Positions 8,457 to 16,601 of a stretch of 20,120 nt of DNA are shown piece by piece. Position 1 is the first letter of the stretch. Each line of letters opens with the position of its first letter. Origin of the DNA: Oppiella nova (taxonomy: Eukaryota > Arthropoda > Arachnida > Sarcoptiformes > Oppiidae); contig CAJPVJ010000832.1 of the NCBI GenBank assembly GCA_905397405.1, positions 1 to 20,120 of the forward strand, in the 5' to 3' direction. The position numbers and the translations under genes are program-made. The notes under the pieces were generated by a model. It did not search any database and had not been told where the DNA came from. It saw only the letters and a program-made list of their open reading frames with translations.

Positions 8457-8492
8457 TTTAGGTTAGGTTAGGTTAGGTTAGGTTAGGTTAGG
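8457..8492 (+). repeat. TTAGG telomeric tract 3
   Basis: About seven perfect TTAGG units lie between copy C and the T8 tail (8493-8500) of copy D. Polarity is as in tracts 1 and 2: the G-rich strand runs into the poly(T), as expected if the TTAGG strand primed cDNA synthesis. Confidence 0.96.
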
Positions 8493-9017
8493 TTTTTTTT
8501 CCTTGGGCCAACAGTAAGGGGACTGACCCCCTACTGATGGTAAATTTATTTGATTTCTGATAAATTGCATACAAATAATATAATAGAAGTAAATAAAATG
8601 ATAAATAAATAAGTCATATATATGGCGTCGCGTCAATCGTTATATAATTAAATTAAAGAAAACAAATAAATAAAATGAAGAGTAGGTTATGACGCTTGCT
8701 AAAGGATACAGGCGTCAGACGCGTCGGTTGAGGTGTTTTGATGGTTTGATTTCGGATTCTTATACGTTGAATGCCTTGAGCGTTCCTATTACTTCCTTCG
8801 TGAAGTCCTCAAAGCATTTAAGTGATTCGGTGTCGTGTGACGCCAGGTTGAATGGCGTCACGTTTTGAAGAGAACATAATAAGGTATAGCAATGGCGTTG
8901 AATCGAATATTTGGGGCACACTTTAAAGAGATGTTCTATAGTTTGTGGAGAGGCGTCATCGCATGGACAGTTGGCGTCGTTGCAGATCTTGAATCTTTGC
9001 AGATAGCTTTTGTTAAA
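8493..9017 (-). mobile_element. Copy D: 3' end of the retrotransposon (ORF2 C-terminus, 3' UTR, poly(A))
   Basis: T8 (8493-8500) is the poly(A) tail on minus. The 3' UTR runs 8501-8759, with small indels relative to B. The last ~85 codons of ORF2 (8760-9017) are open and differ from B at about four residues; they keep the CPC-x9-H-x4-C zinc motif. At 9017 the sequence switches abruptly into the opposite-strand ORF1 of copy E, so the apparent longer reading frame to 9203 is a chimera of sense ORF2 and antisense ORF1. The coding part is too short to be functional. Confidence 0.88.
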
Positions 9018-9667
9018 ATGACTCGCCCAGCAATTGTCATCTCCTCCAACGATTCCAATCACAAGCATCCCGAAGTGCTGGACGCTTGGAGAAAGAGCGT
9101 CAGCTTCAAAGAAGACACCTTCGCACCTGCACGCGTCCAAAACATATCCACAACACCACCGGACGCGACGAACTCTCCCAACTAATACAGGAACAGAATT
9201 CATCAGTTAAAGCGTCAACCACTACTGATAAAGACATATGAGTCTGTTTCTTGAGGAATAACAGGAATGAAAACCTATTCAATGCTGTTATAGAAGTGAC
9301 GCCTGCTATTCGTCTCGCCCTCTTTTCTATTACCCGCGTCAACGTCGACCACCAGCGCGTCCACGTCAGTGATTTCTCACCATTTGTCCAGTGCTATAAG
9401 TGCCTACAATTCGGACACACAAAAGCCAAGTGTCAGTCAAGCGTCGAACCCTGCTCGCACTGCGCGTCTGACGCCCACAACTTCAAGAATTGCACACACA
9501 AAGACGACGCATCAAAGGTGCGTTGTTATAACTGCCATCAACATAACGTGAAGAACAACACCAGCGTCAGCGACGCCCATAGTGCTACGTCAGCGAAACA
9601 GTGCCCCCGCATTAAAGTTTTACAAAAGCGAATCACCGAACNCGAACGCGTCGACTATGGATACTAA
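9018..9667 (+). pseudogene. Copy E ORF1 remnant
   Basis: It begins within the central domain (TRPAIVISSND) and runs to ARVQNIS near 9150. There about 140 nt are missing, with the ends joined at a short similarity (atatcca/gtatcca) and the frame changed. An in-frame TGA follows near 9238. After it the zinc-knuckle region reads cleanly to the ERVDYGY end at 9667. An ambiguous base at 9642 sits in a small duplication (cgaac-n-cgaac) relative to B, probably an assembly blemish. Not translatable as one protein. Confidence 0.85.
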
Positions 9668-10200
9668 ACCAATCCGTGTCATCGTGAACCGATGCATGGC
9701 GTCTCAACACGAACTTATTCGACATTTCCTCTCAGCAGACATCTCAATTGCTTTAATCAGTGAGCCATACGTCGGACGCGGTCCTGGCGTCCACCAAATC
9801 CAAGGCGTCGACATCCATCAATTCTCATCATCAGAGAGAGTGAAGGCCTGCGTCATGGTCAGACAGGGTCGCGTCAACGCTTTGGACATCTCTCAACTTT
9901 CGACGCAAAACCTCTCAGTGATTGAGATTAGTTTCGGTCAGCGTAGGCTATACGTTGCTTCGGCTTATGTTGAGCTCGACACTGACGCCTCAAACACAAT
10001 GGACGCAATAAATAAATTACTCCATGAGACGCGTGGCTCCCACATCATAATTGGTGGCGATATCAACGGACGCAATCAACTCTGGGGTTGCGACGACGCC
10101 GATTCACGCGGTGACGAGTTCGTTAACATGGCGTCTGCATTCAATCTTTAGGTCTGCAACAACGGAGACTCCAACATTCGAGGCAATAAGACACGGCGTC

Positions 10201-10485
10201 GGGACTCACCCAAAAGGCCTAAAACCTAAAAGGCCTAAAGCCTAAAAGGTCTAAACCCCAAAAGGCCTAAACTTGAATAACTTACTGACCAATGGTCATT
10301 TGACTCAATTTTGGTTAGGTTTGGTTAGGTTAGGTTAAGACACGTCTATTCCACTAATCAAATTAAAAATATGTCCACTGGTCAGTTGGTTATTTGAGTT
10401 TAGGCCTTTTCGGTTTTAGGCCTTTTGGGGTTTAGGCGTTTTGGGGTTTAGGCGTTTTGGGTTTTAGCCCTTTTGGGGTAGAACC
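10201..10485. mobile_element. MITE 1 (285 bp, 9-bp target duplication, expanded inverted repeats)
   Basis: This nonautonomous DNA transposon is inserted in copy E ORF2. It is flanked by 9-bp direct repeats cacggcgtc (10192-10200) and cacggcatc (10486-10494), one mismatch. The ends are inverted repeats starting GGGACTCACCC and, on the other strand, GGTTCTACCCC. Each is followed by tandem 16-bp units of the AAAAGGCCTAAAACCC type: four on the left and five on the right. Beyond them the arms continue as actgacca-type inverted sequence. The middle holds a TTAGG-like stretch (10313-10337). No coding capacity. A 9-bp duplication fits Mutator-like elements best, with Merlin possible. Confidence 0.88.
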
Positions 10486-10831
10486 CACGGCATCTATTGC
10501 TCATCAATTGTTGATGTGACGCTCGCCTCCGACAGAATCGTCGACTCCATCAAAAACTGGAGGGTTGACGCCGACATCTGCCTAACATCCGATCACAACG
10601 CCATAACATACGACATCGCAATAGAGACGCACATCAGACATAACAATAAAAGAGCCTCAACATACCTGTTCAATAATAAGATAGCCGATAGGAGTCAATT
10701 CGACGCGGCGCTGACGCAAACAATAAATGAGTCTGGAGTATTAAGCGATAATATCTCGGACGCACACCCACTAAATCTCGACATAATAGTAAACCGAATG
10801 ACTAACGCGATAAGGAAAGCCTGTTTCGCGT

Positions 10832-11036
10832 GGGACTCACCCAAAAGGCCTAAAACCCAAAAGGCCTAAACTTGAATAACTAACTGACCAATGGTCATTT
10901 GGCTTAATTTAAGCTAGGTTAGGTTAGGTTAGGTCAAGACACGTCTATTCCACTAATCTAATTAAAAATATGTCCACTGGTCAGTTAGTTATTTGAGTTT
11001 AGGCCTTTTCGGTTTTAGGCCTTTTGGGGTAGAACC
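10832..11036. mobile_element. MITE 2 (205 bp, perfect 9-bp target duplication)
   Basis: Same family as MITE 1, inserted in the next part of copy E ORF2. Target duplications are perfect: gtttcgcgt at 10823-10831 and 11037-11045. Copies A and B show the uninterrupted site, with the Ala-Ser/Met-Arg-Leu-Arg codons meeting directly. Each arm has two 16-bp GGCC units, then about 30 bp of further inverted similarity. The centre carries about four TTAGG-type units (10915-10935). The 80-bp length difference from MITE 1 equals exactly five 16-bp units. Confidence 0.9.
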
Positions 11037-12177
11037 GTTTCGCGTTAATGAGACTCCGCGGACCCACCAAACCCTACAATCCTTGGTGGACTGACGCTCT
11101 GGAACGCCTTAAGAGATGCACCGTACCCCTTCACCACAGGCTCAGTGACCGTAAGGCGAGACGACTCGACATCACTGAAGACATCAACAATTTGCAATAT
11201 GCAAAAGCCGTCGACGCGAAAGCCCTCAGGAAAGCGTAGACGCATAATTTTAGAGTTTTGCGACAAACATGGAAAAGAGGATGTGTGCTCTCTCACCAAC
11301 AGACTCATAAAAAAAACGCCCCAACACAACGCCCCCCATCGACTCAGATACGGCGCCAACTACACGACATCAGCCAAAGAGACAGCCGACGCGTTGCTGA
11401 ATCACTTCTACCCCGACGACGACAACGACACAACCATCAAACACAAGACATTGCGTCAAAAGACGAGTCTAATGCCGGACGCCGAAGACGACCCACCGTT
11501 CACCGCTAACGAAGTGATTGAATGTCTGCTCACTGAACCCAAACAGAGCACCCGGAGTCGATAACTTGACGTCGGATATATGCCTTCACTTCACAAAGAA
11601 ATACTCATCATTTTTCACAAAACTCGTCAACAGATGCCTTGAAACCGGACACTTCCCGACGCCATGGAAAGTGGCACACGTCAAGATTCTCCCAAAACCA
11701 AACAAAACCGATTATAAAGATCTCGCGTCATATCGGCCTATCGAACTCTTACCAATCTTCGGAAAGGTTTTAGAGAAACTCTTCACCCGCCGCCTCACAT
11801 ACGACGCCCAGAAAACAAACTCCTGGAGTCAGCGTCAATTCGGTTTCAGGGAACAAACATCCACCACAGACGCACTCCATAACGCCATTGACTTTATAAA
11901 AGATGCGAAATCCAGACGACGCCAATGCATCGGCGTCTCGCTCAATATCAAAGCCGCCTTTGACAATGCATGGTGGCCGGCGTTACTTGAACGTCTCCGC
12001 AAAACCAACTGTCCGCAAAATATCTATAAACTCATCACTAGTTATATCAACGGACGCACTGTGACGCTAGATTACGGTGACGCCAACTCATCCAAAACTA
12101 TAACTAAAGGTTGCGTCCAGGGCTGTCTGCGGTCCAACGTTCTGGAACCTAATTCTGGACGAACTTCTAGAACTCCA

Positions 12178-12507
12178 TGTCATAACTTTGCTATACACAT
12201 ATTGATTAATTTTCTATAATTAATTAAAAATGTGATTTGTTGAAATACCCGGCCTCCCTGTGCCCTAACCATTAAGTTTGAATACAAACCATTGACACCA
12301 TGTATCCGTAGAATTTTACGCTCTTTCCAGTGGTGTTCTCAGATTCACTCTAGGACTTATAATTTTTGACCTAGAGCATAATACTTAAAAGCTACCAGCC
12401 CCTTACAAATAGGTGCCTGTCCATTGGAGAATAGAAAGAGAATGAAAATATGGAAAAAGTATATTTTCAAATTATTTTGAATCAATGTAGTTTTTAAAAT
12501 AACGATT
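12178..12507. other. Unassigned spacer between copy E and the polymerase fragment
   Basis: The base composition drops to AT-rich here and the GACGC pentamer disappears. A moderately GC stretch at about 12245-12420 (acccggcctccctgtgcc; gctaccagccccttac) has no open frame or recognisable homology to me. It may be a relic of another repeat. No TTAGG is seen at this side of copy E. Confidence 0.4.
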
Positions 12508-13170
12508 TTATACGAACTTAGTTTCCAGCTCAATATCTTCTAATTCAGGAAAAATAGGAATAGCTTTCTCGTTGTCAAAGTAATTATCACATAGAGTTTG
12601 ATGTCTTCTGAATAATTCTATATTTTCTGTATGATAGAAACATCTTTCACATATAAAATGATGATTTTCATGTTTCGTTAATTGATCTCTATCTAATTTT
12701 GGTAGGCTTTTTATATAAACATAATGAGTTGTCTGCAACTCATTGTCTTTTATTAAAAGTAAGTTTACATGATCTGATTTATTTTCATCTTGGAAAAAGT
12801 TAAATAAGGTTGTATACTTTTTCCATTAACTACGTATAAGTTTATTGATATATTATTTTGTTTACAAAACTTTAATATCATCCATTTCAACTGGAAATTT
12901 GATGTTTGTAAAGTCATAGTTATTATCCCATTTACTATACCATGATACTCTTCCTGGATGATGAGTAATTTCATTCTTATGTTTATGATATTGTAAACAA
13001 TATTTAAAACATTTCTGTTCATCATTCTTAATGTTAATTGTAGCTTTTTTATTATAAATCCATTTTGGTAGTTCGATATAGGAAGAACCTGTTAGTGGCT
13101 TATATTCTCTTAATTTAAAATCAATATTAATGACATTGTCTAAGTGCCAGTAGCCTTCATGAATGGTTTA
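12508..13170 (-). pseudogene. Broken fragment like the N-terminal region of a Polinton/adintovirus-type DNA polymerase B
   Basis: Two stretches on minus, in different frames, read as one recognisable region. The upstream one (about 13170 to 12862) contains TGSSYIELPKWI and a Cys-rich WY-type segment. The downstream one (about 12820 to 12508) contains TTHYVYIKSLPKL and a C-x2-C-x12-H-x4-C finger. This order (conserved PLPK-like box, 'HYV-IK-L' box, then a Cys/His finger) is typical of the region upstream of the exonuclease in protein-primed family B polymerases of Polintons, adintoviruses and related elements found widely in arthropod genomes. At least one frame break lies near 12855-12865. 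No exonuclease or polymerase motifs follow before copy E, so only a relic remains. Assignment is from remembered motif order, not a search. Confidence 0.6.
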
Positions 13171-13358
13171 TACTTTGAATGGTATTATGTAGGGTTGATA
13201 ATGTTATTTGATTTGCCATTTATATAAAATATTTTTTATTTTGTGGAAATACGGTATAGTATGGTAATAAGGTGTGGATTTATGGTATTGAAATACAGTA
13301 TTGTAATATGGTATGAAATTATGGTAATACAGAAATATAGAAATAATTTTATATATAA
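13171..13358. repeat. Degenerate TATGGTAT-type simple repeat
   Basis: AT-rich DNA with recurring tatggta/tacggta/aatatgg words between about 13165 and 13345. Frames open here on minus give low-complexity Tyr/His/Ile text, so I do not treat them as coding. It separates the minus-strand polymerase relic from the plus-strand ORF at 13359. Confidence 0.5.
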
Positions 13359-13739
13359 ATGATGTGCCAAGGGCTGTGTTCCACCACAAATGATCCGAAG
13401 GATTTAACACATAATGTTAAACATATAACAAAAGATGAATTTATCAAATTGTTAAAAGAATATGATTTTAAAAAGAACAGCATAAAAAATTTGCAAGCGA
13501 ATATAAAATATCTGAAAAAACTAACAAAATATCTAAAACAAAATAATATTGATTATAATTCAAGAACATTATTCATACATAAAAATCGTGATGTTAATGG
13601 CAAATTTTGTTTAAGTATTAACTCTTTTGGTGCTGAAAGAGTTAAAGATAATAAATCAACACAACCAGTACCGGAGTTAATTTGTAGGTTAAAAACAACT
13701 GAGAAAATAAAAATAAATCCATCTAAAAACAAAATTTAA
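13359..13739 (+). CDS. Unrecognised Lys/Asn-rich ORF (126 aa)
   Basis: I do not recognise this protein. It starts at ATG 13359 (a second ATG follows at once) and has no signal peptide or membrane segment. Residues ~25-66 are Lys/Leu-rich and helical in appearance (DEFIKLLKEYDFKK, NIKYLKKLTKYLKQ), perhaps a small coiled coil or DNA-binding helix pair. Residues ~67-105 (RTLFIHKNRDVNGKFCLS, SFGAERV) are less biased and look more like real coding than AT-rich noise. It diverges from the polymerase relic on minus, so it could be another gene of the same virus-like element; this is inference from position only. Broken short frames follow downstream. Confidence 0.35.
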   Translation: MMCQGLCSTTNDPKDLTHNVKHITKDEFIKLLKEYDFKKNSIKNLQANIKYLKKLTKYLKQNNIDYNSRTLFIHKNRDVNGKFCLSINSFGAERVKDNKSTQPVPELICRLKTTEKIKINPSKNKI

Positions 13740-15440
13740 GTGAAAAATCTTATGAAGAAAAATTAAGACGAATTATGACACCTTTTAAATAAAAAATAAA
13801 GAAATTTATAATATATTTTTTATACATATAGATATAAATAATAATTTTATATCATCTAAAAGCAAAATAGATAATTATACTTCAGTTACATTAAATTATA
13901 GTAAAGACAATTTTTTAATGTTTGATGATAAGAAATATAAAAATATGTTATTACATGATTATAGAAAATATCTTATAAATGGTGGTAATATAAAATTAAG
14001 ACATTTGTAAGAAGATAAGATATTTTTAAAATTTTATAATACAAATCTTTATGGAGTTAAACCATTTAATGAAATTGCTCCTGAAAAGATAAGTGTAACA
14101 CCATGAAGTCGTCGACAGCAAGCAAAACTCATGGTATTAAACAATTGACTTCGCTTAATGGAAACAAAGATTGTAAAATTTTTTTAAAAAATAATGTAAA
14201 ACCATTAAATGAAAAATCTCATCCAATAGATAGAATTATAAATAAATATTATTAATTTCAATTAAAACGATTTTTAATTATTACAAAGAACTTATTGAAT
14301 TGAATAAAAAATGTTGCTAAGCTAAAAAGAATTAAGAAACTGGTTCTTTATATCATTAAATTTTTAATGTTTCGTTGGATCTAAAGCTTAAGATGCTAAT
14401 AAATTATATAAAGAATAATTGATTTTTTCTAGACATCGTTTATACAGAAAATAGAATTTTAAAAGAATTAGATGTAGCAGCTGTTGATACAATTGAAAGA
14501 ATGGATGAAGAAATTGAACTAAAGGATAATAAAATTAATTTTTAGAAAAACTTAAAAATTTTAATCATTATGATGAGTAAAAAACTCAGACTGCTAAACA
14601 AAAATCCAATAATTAGAAACAATAATAAAGAAAGAGCTAAACGACGTTCAATGAATACTCTTTCTTTATCCTATAATCAAAGATCATGAAGAATTATTAA
14701 TTCTTTAAATGATGACAGAGTTTTTTAATTGATCCTCTAAATATCTCAAATCTAAAAACAACCCCAGGGGCTTTTAATCAGCACTATCCGGTAATTCAGT
14801 TTATTTTACAATTTATTTATATTTCTAGTTGTGTTTTTATTAAAATTATTTATTTTGTCCCAAATGAAATTGATGAGAAATGGTTGAGTGAACCTAAAAG
14901 TAGAATAAATTTGTTTTATAATACTTGGAAAATTAAGTTGATTTTTAAAAAAATTAAAATAGGTTAGTGTCATGATTTTTAATGCAATTACTCTCTTTAA
15001 TAAAGAGGCTATCTTTTCATATTACTACAAAATGTGAAATATGATAAAATTTCTATATATCCACTTGAACTTTCAATGAAAAAGGACGATAAAATAATAT
15101 TAATTGAATGGCTGCCAAAGATTATTAATTCTGTGTTAACAAATGTCAATAGCTAAACACAATAAATGGCTTATACTTTATTTTATGTAATTATCAATTT
15201 AAAATTATGTCACTTTTAATGAAATTGTTTATTAATGAATCTTGAAAGCAGAAAAGAGGGACCCCTTATACTAGAACTCTTAAATATATTCTTATGTAAA
15301 AATTTGTTTTTTATACAAAAATGGGGTTTAATTCAGTGAATTATTTTTAGTAACAATTGATGTCAATTAGATCAAACATGTTCGGTACAAGAATAACTAT
15401 TTGAATTCAAAATTATCAAATATTATAATGATACAGGTGT
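13740..15440. other. AT-rich region with scattered short open frames, possibly decayed coding DNA
   Basis: No long ORF is present. Several short plus-strand stretches read as plausible protein text between stops: near 14035-14105 (TNLYGVKPFNEIAPEK), 14459-14540 (KELDVAAVDTIERMDEEIEL), 14573-14692 (a basic 39-codon frame starting MSKKLRLLNKNPIIR), and 14870-14960. They share strand and composition with the ORF at 13359 and may be relics of the same element. I could not match any to a family. No RNA gene or transposon ends were seen. Confidence 0.35.
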
Positions 15441-15696
15441 ACATAGAACCGGTTAAAACAAGTTTATCTGTAATTTTAATTACTACCCCCATGGCTATGA
15501 GTACAAGGGGTGTACTCATACAATATTGAGACTTTTTATAATCAACCACTAACCTTTTAGTGTTCTTCACATAGAACCGGTTAAAACAAGTTTATCTGTA
15601 ATTTTAATTACTACCCCCATGGCTATGAGTACAAGGGGTGTACTCATACAATATTGAGACTTTTTATAATCAACCACTAACCTTTTAGTGTTCTTC
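15441..15696. repeat. Exact 128-bp tandem duplication with hairpin
   Basis: The unit at 15441-15568 is followed directly by an identical copy at 15569-15696, as read base by base. Each unit contains an inverted repeat, atgagtac - aaggg - gtactcat type (8-bp arms around a G-rich loop, e.g. about 15497-15520), next to a run of five C. The second copy ends at the stop codon of the defensin-like gene (15697-15695 on minus), so the duplication lies in that gene's 3' flank. Zero divergence means either a very recent event or an assembly artefact. Confidence 0.93.
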
Positions 15697-16017
15697 AAAG
15701 TTCTTTATTTTTACGTTCCAACCATTTGTATCCTTTACGAAGATGTTTTAATGCGTTGAGTGTTTGAATACCCCTTTCAAAGTATCCCCAAGCCCCTATG
15801 TTCCTTTCGCATTCGCATCTTTTTTCATTTTCAAATTTAACACATTTTCCAGTTTGTTGGCCACTACGAACGCATTCCATTGAACATTCGTAATTAGAAC
15901 ATGCCAGTATTTCTTTTGAGTTAATATAAGTTATGTAGCAAATCATTTTTTCAAATAAATTCACTTACTGTTTATATTAATTAATAGCAAGACAGTAATA
16001 ATTAACTTTTTCGACAT
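15695..16017 (-). CDS. Defensin-like CS-alpha-beta secreted peptide, two exons (about 88 aa)
   Basis: Proposed gene model: exon 1 at 16017-15969 (ATG, then a hydrophobic Leu/Ile-rich signal of ~16 residues with a KK start), a 56-nt intron at 15968-15913 (GTAAGT donor, ..AAAAG acceptor, phase 1), exon 2 at 15912-15695. Exon 2 begins a few residues before a six-cysteine pattern C-x4-C-x3-C-x9-C-x8-C-x1-C with a GKC gamma-core, diagnostic of the CS-alpha-beta fold of arthropod defensins; related scorpion channel toxins share the fold. Defensins are secreted and usually disrupt bacterial membranes or bind lipid II (family knowledge). An unusual ~37-residue cationic, aromatic tail (RNIGAWGYFERG, LRKGYKWLERK) follows the last Cys. 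The frame is also open from an in-intron GTG, but that would lack a signal. Host gene, probably intact. Confidence 0.72.
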
Positions 16018-16601
16018 TTTTACAGGTACTTCTTTCTGTGACCACTACTGAAAGACACCGCATGCAATTAGGCTGAAAATGAAAAATGAAAGCGTAACAC
16101 TTTCCTATCATGACGTGTAACAGTTTGTTCTTGACAACGAAATATTCATTGATTATTACGTTAAACTTTAAGCTTAAAATAGTTATAAGATAATGAGAAG
16201 TATTAGTTATTTTTTGTTAGAGTGGAAAGAAAGCTTATAAATGAAAAGTATCTAAATACTCATATAAAATTAATATTCATAAGAAATGTTTAACATATTC
16301 TGAAATTATAAAAAAAACAGTGATTTTGAACGAACTGAGCGAAGCGTATTTGAATAAAGTGAGAAAAAAATGATATTTTTCCAAGAGTAAGGACTCTTAA
16401 GGAGTCTATAATAGTCTTATCGAGTATCTATAGAAATTCTTTAAAATACTTTTAAACTGTATATAATATTAACTCTTGTCTGTACAGAAAAAAGATATAC
16501 ATAGTAGCTTTAAGATATTTGAATGTATTAAATATTTTTAAAAATATTTATAACTTTGACATTATTTTTATCTGAAATAATATTTTTATCTATTATTAAA
16601 A
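16018..16601. other. AT-rich spacer upstream of the defensin-like gene
   Basis: It should contain the promoter of the minus-strand peptide gene. Just upstream of the ATG, minus-strand ttttcag (about 16070) and tctttcag (about 16047) could be acceptors of a 5' UTR intron. I see no certain TATA box or kappa-B site. A 15-bp inverted repeat, gactc-ttaag-gagtc (16392-16406), lies further up. No coding sequence recognised. Confidence 0.4.

Larger units (their letters stand above)
9018..12177 (+). mobile_element. Copy E: inverted, internally deleted retrotransposon segment (probably the 5' part of copy D)
   Basis: This plus-strand segment covers ORF1 from about residue 155 to ORF2 residue about 675. 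It is joined head-on to copy D at 9017/9018 and fades into unrelated AT-rich DNA at about 12170-12177. D keeps the 3' end; E is the more 5' portion in inverted orientation, its 5'-most part at the junction. That is the geometry of a twin-primed (5'-inverted) insertion with about 450 ORF2 codons lost. The segment has decayed and carries two MITEs. It groups with copy A in the endonuclease region (for example SAYVE, INGRNQLWG, DEFVNMASAFNL). Confidence 0.85.
9657..12177 (+). pseudogene. Copy E ORF2 remnant (endonuclease and partial RT, many lesions)
   Basis: It starts at ATG 9657 within the same overlap as in B. Lesions in order: 9-nt in-frame loss near 9683; TAG at 10149-10151 after SAFNL; MITE 1 at 10201-10485; MITE 2 at 10832-11036; TAG at 11237-11239; frame breaks near 11252 and 11310-11340; another near 11535; RT motif A reads SLNIKAAF because codon 11944-11946 is AAT, removing the first catalytic Asp; 2-nt loss near 12124 just after TKGCVQG. 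Homology ends near 12177, before the FADD motif. Clearly dead. Confidence 0.9.

Noticed and set aside
3064-8492. A true chromosome end within the window
   Set aside because: The tracts are short and followed by more elements and then non-telomeric DNA with a gene fragment, so the array is internal here or the assembly joins separate regions.
8760-9203. A 147-codon minus-strand frame crossing the D/E junction
   Set aside because: Its 5' part is antisense ORF1 of copy E and only 8760-9017 is true ORF2; it is a fusion by rearrangement, not a gene.
9642-9642. Ambiguous base N with a small cgaac duplication
   Set aside because: Most likely an assembly or consensus blemish, so it is not counted as a biological lesion.
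12765-13025. 86-codon minus-strand frame
   Set aside because: The recognisable polymerase-type text lies in a different frame over most of this interval; this frame is a shadow apart from a short stretch around the frame break.
13204-13410. 68-codon Tyr/His-rich minus-strand frame
   Set aside because: It is the translation of a degenerate TATGGTAT repeat.
15441-15696. CRISPR array or satellite
   Set aside because: Only two adjoining identical 128-bp units without spacers, in a eukaryotic setting.
16392-16406. 15-bp inverted repeat gactc-ttaag-gagtc as a regulatory site
   Set aside because: Such short palindromes are expected by chance in this length of DNA and no partner or context supports a role.
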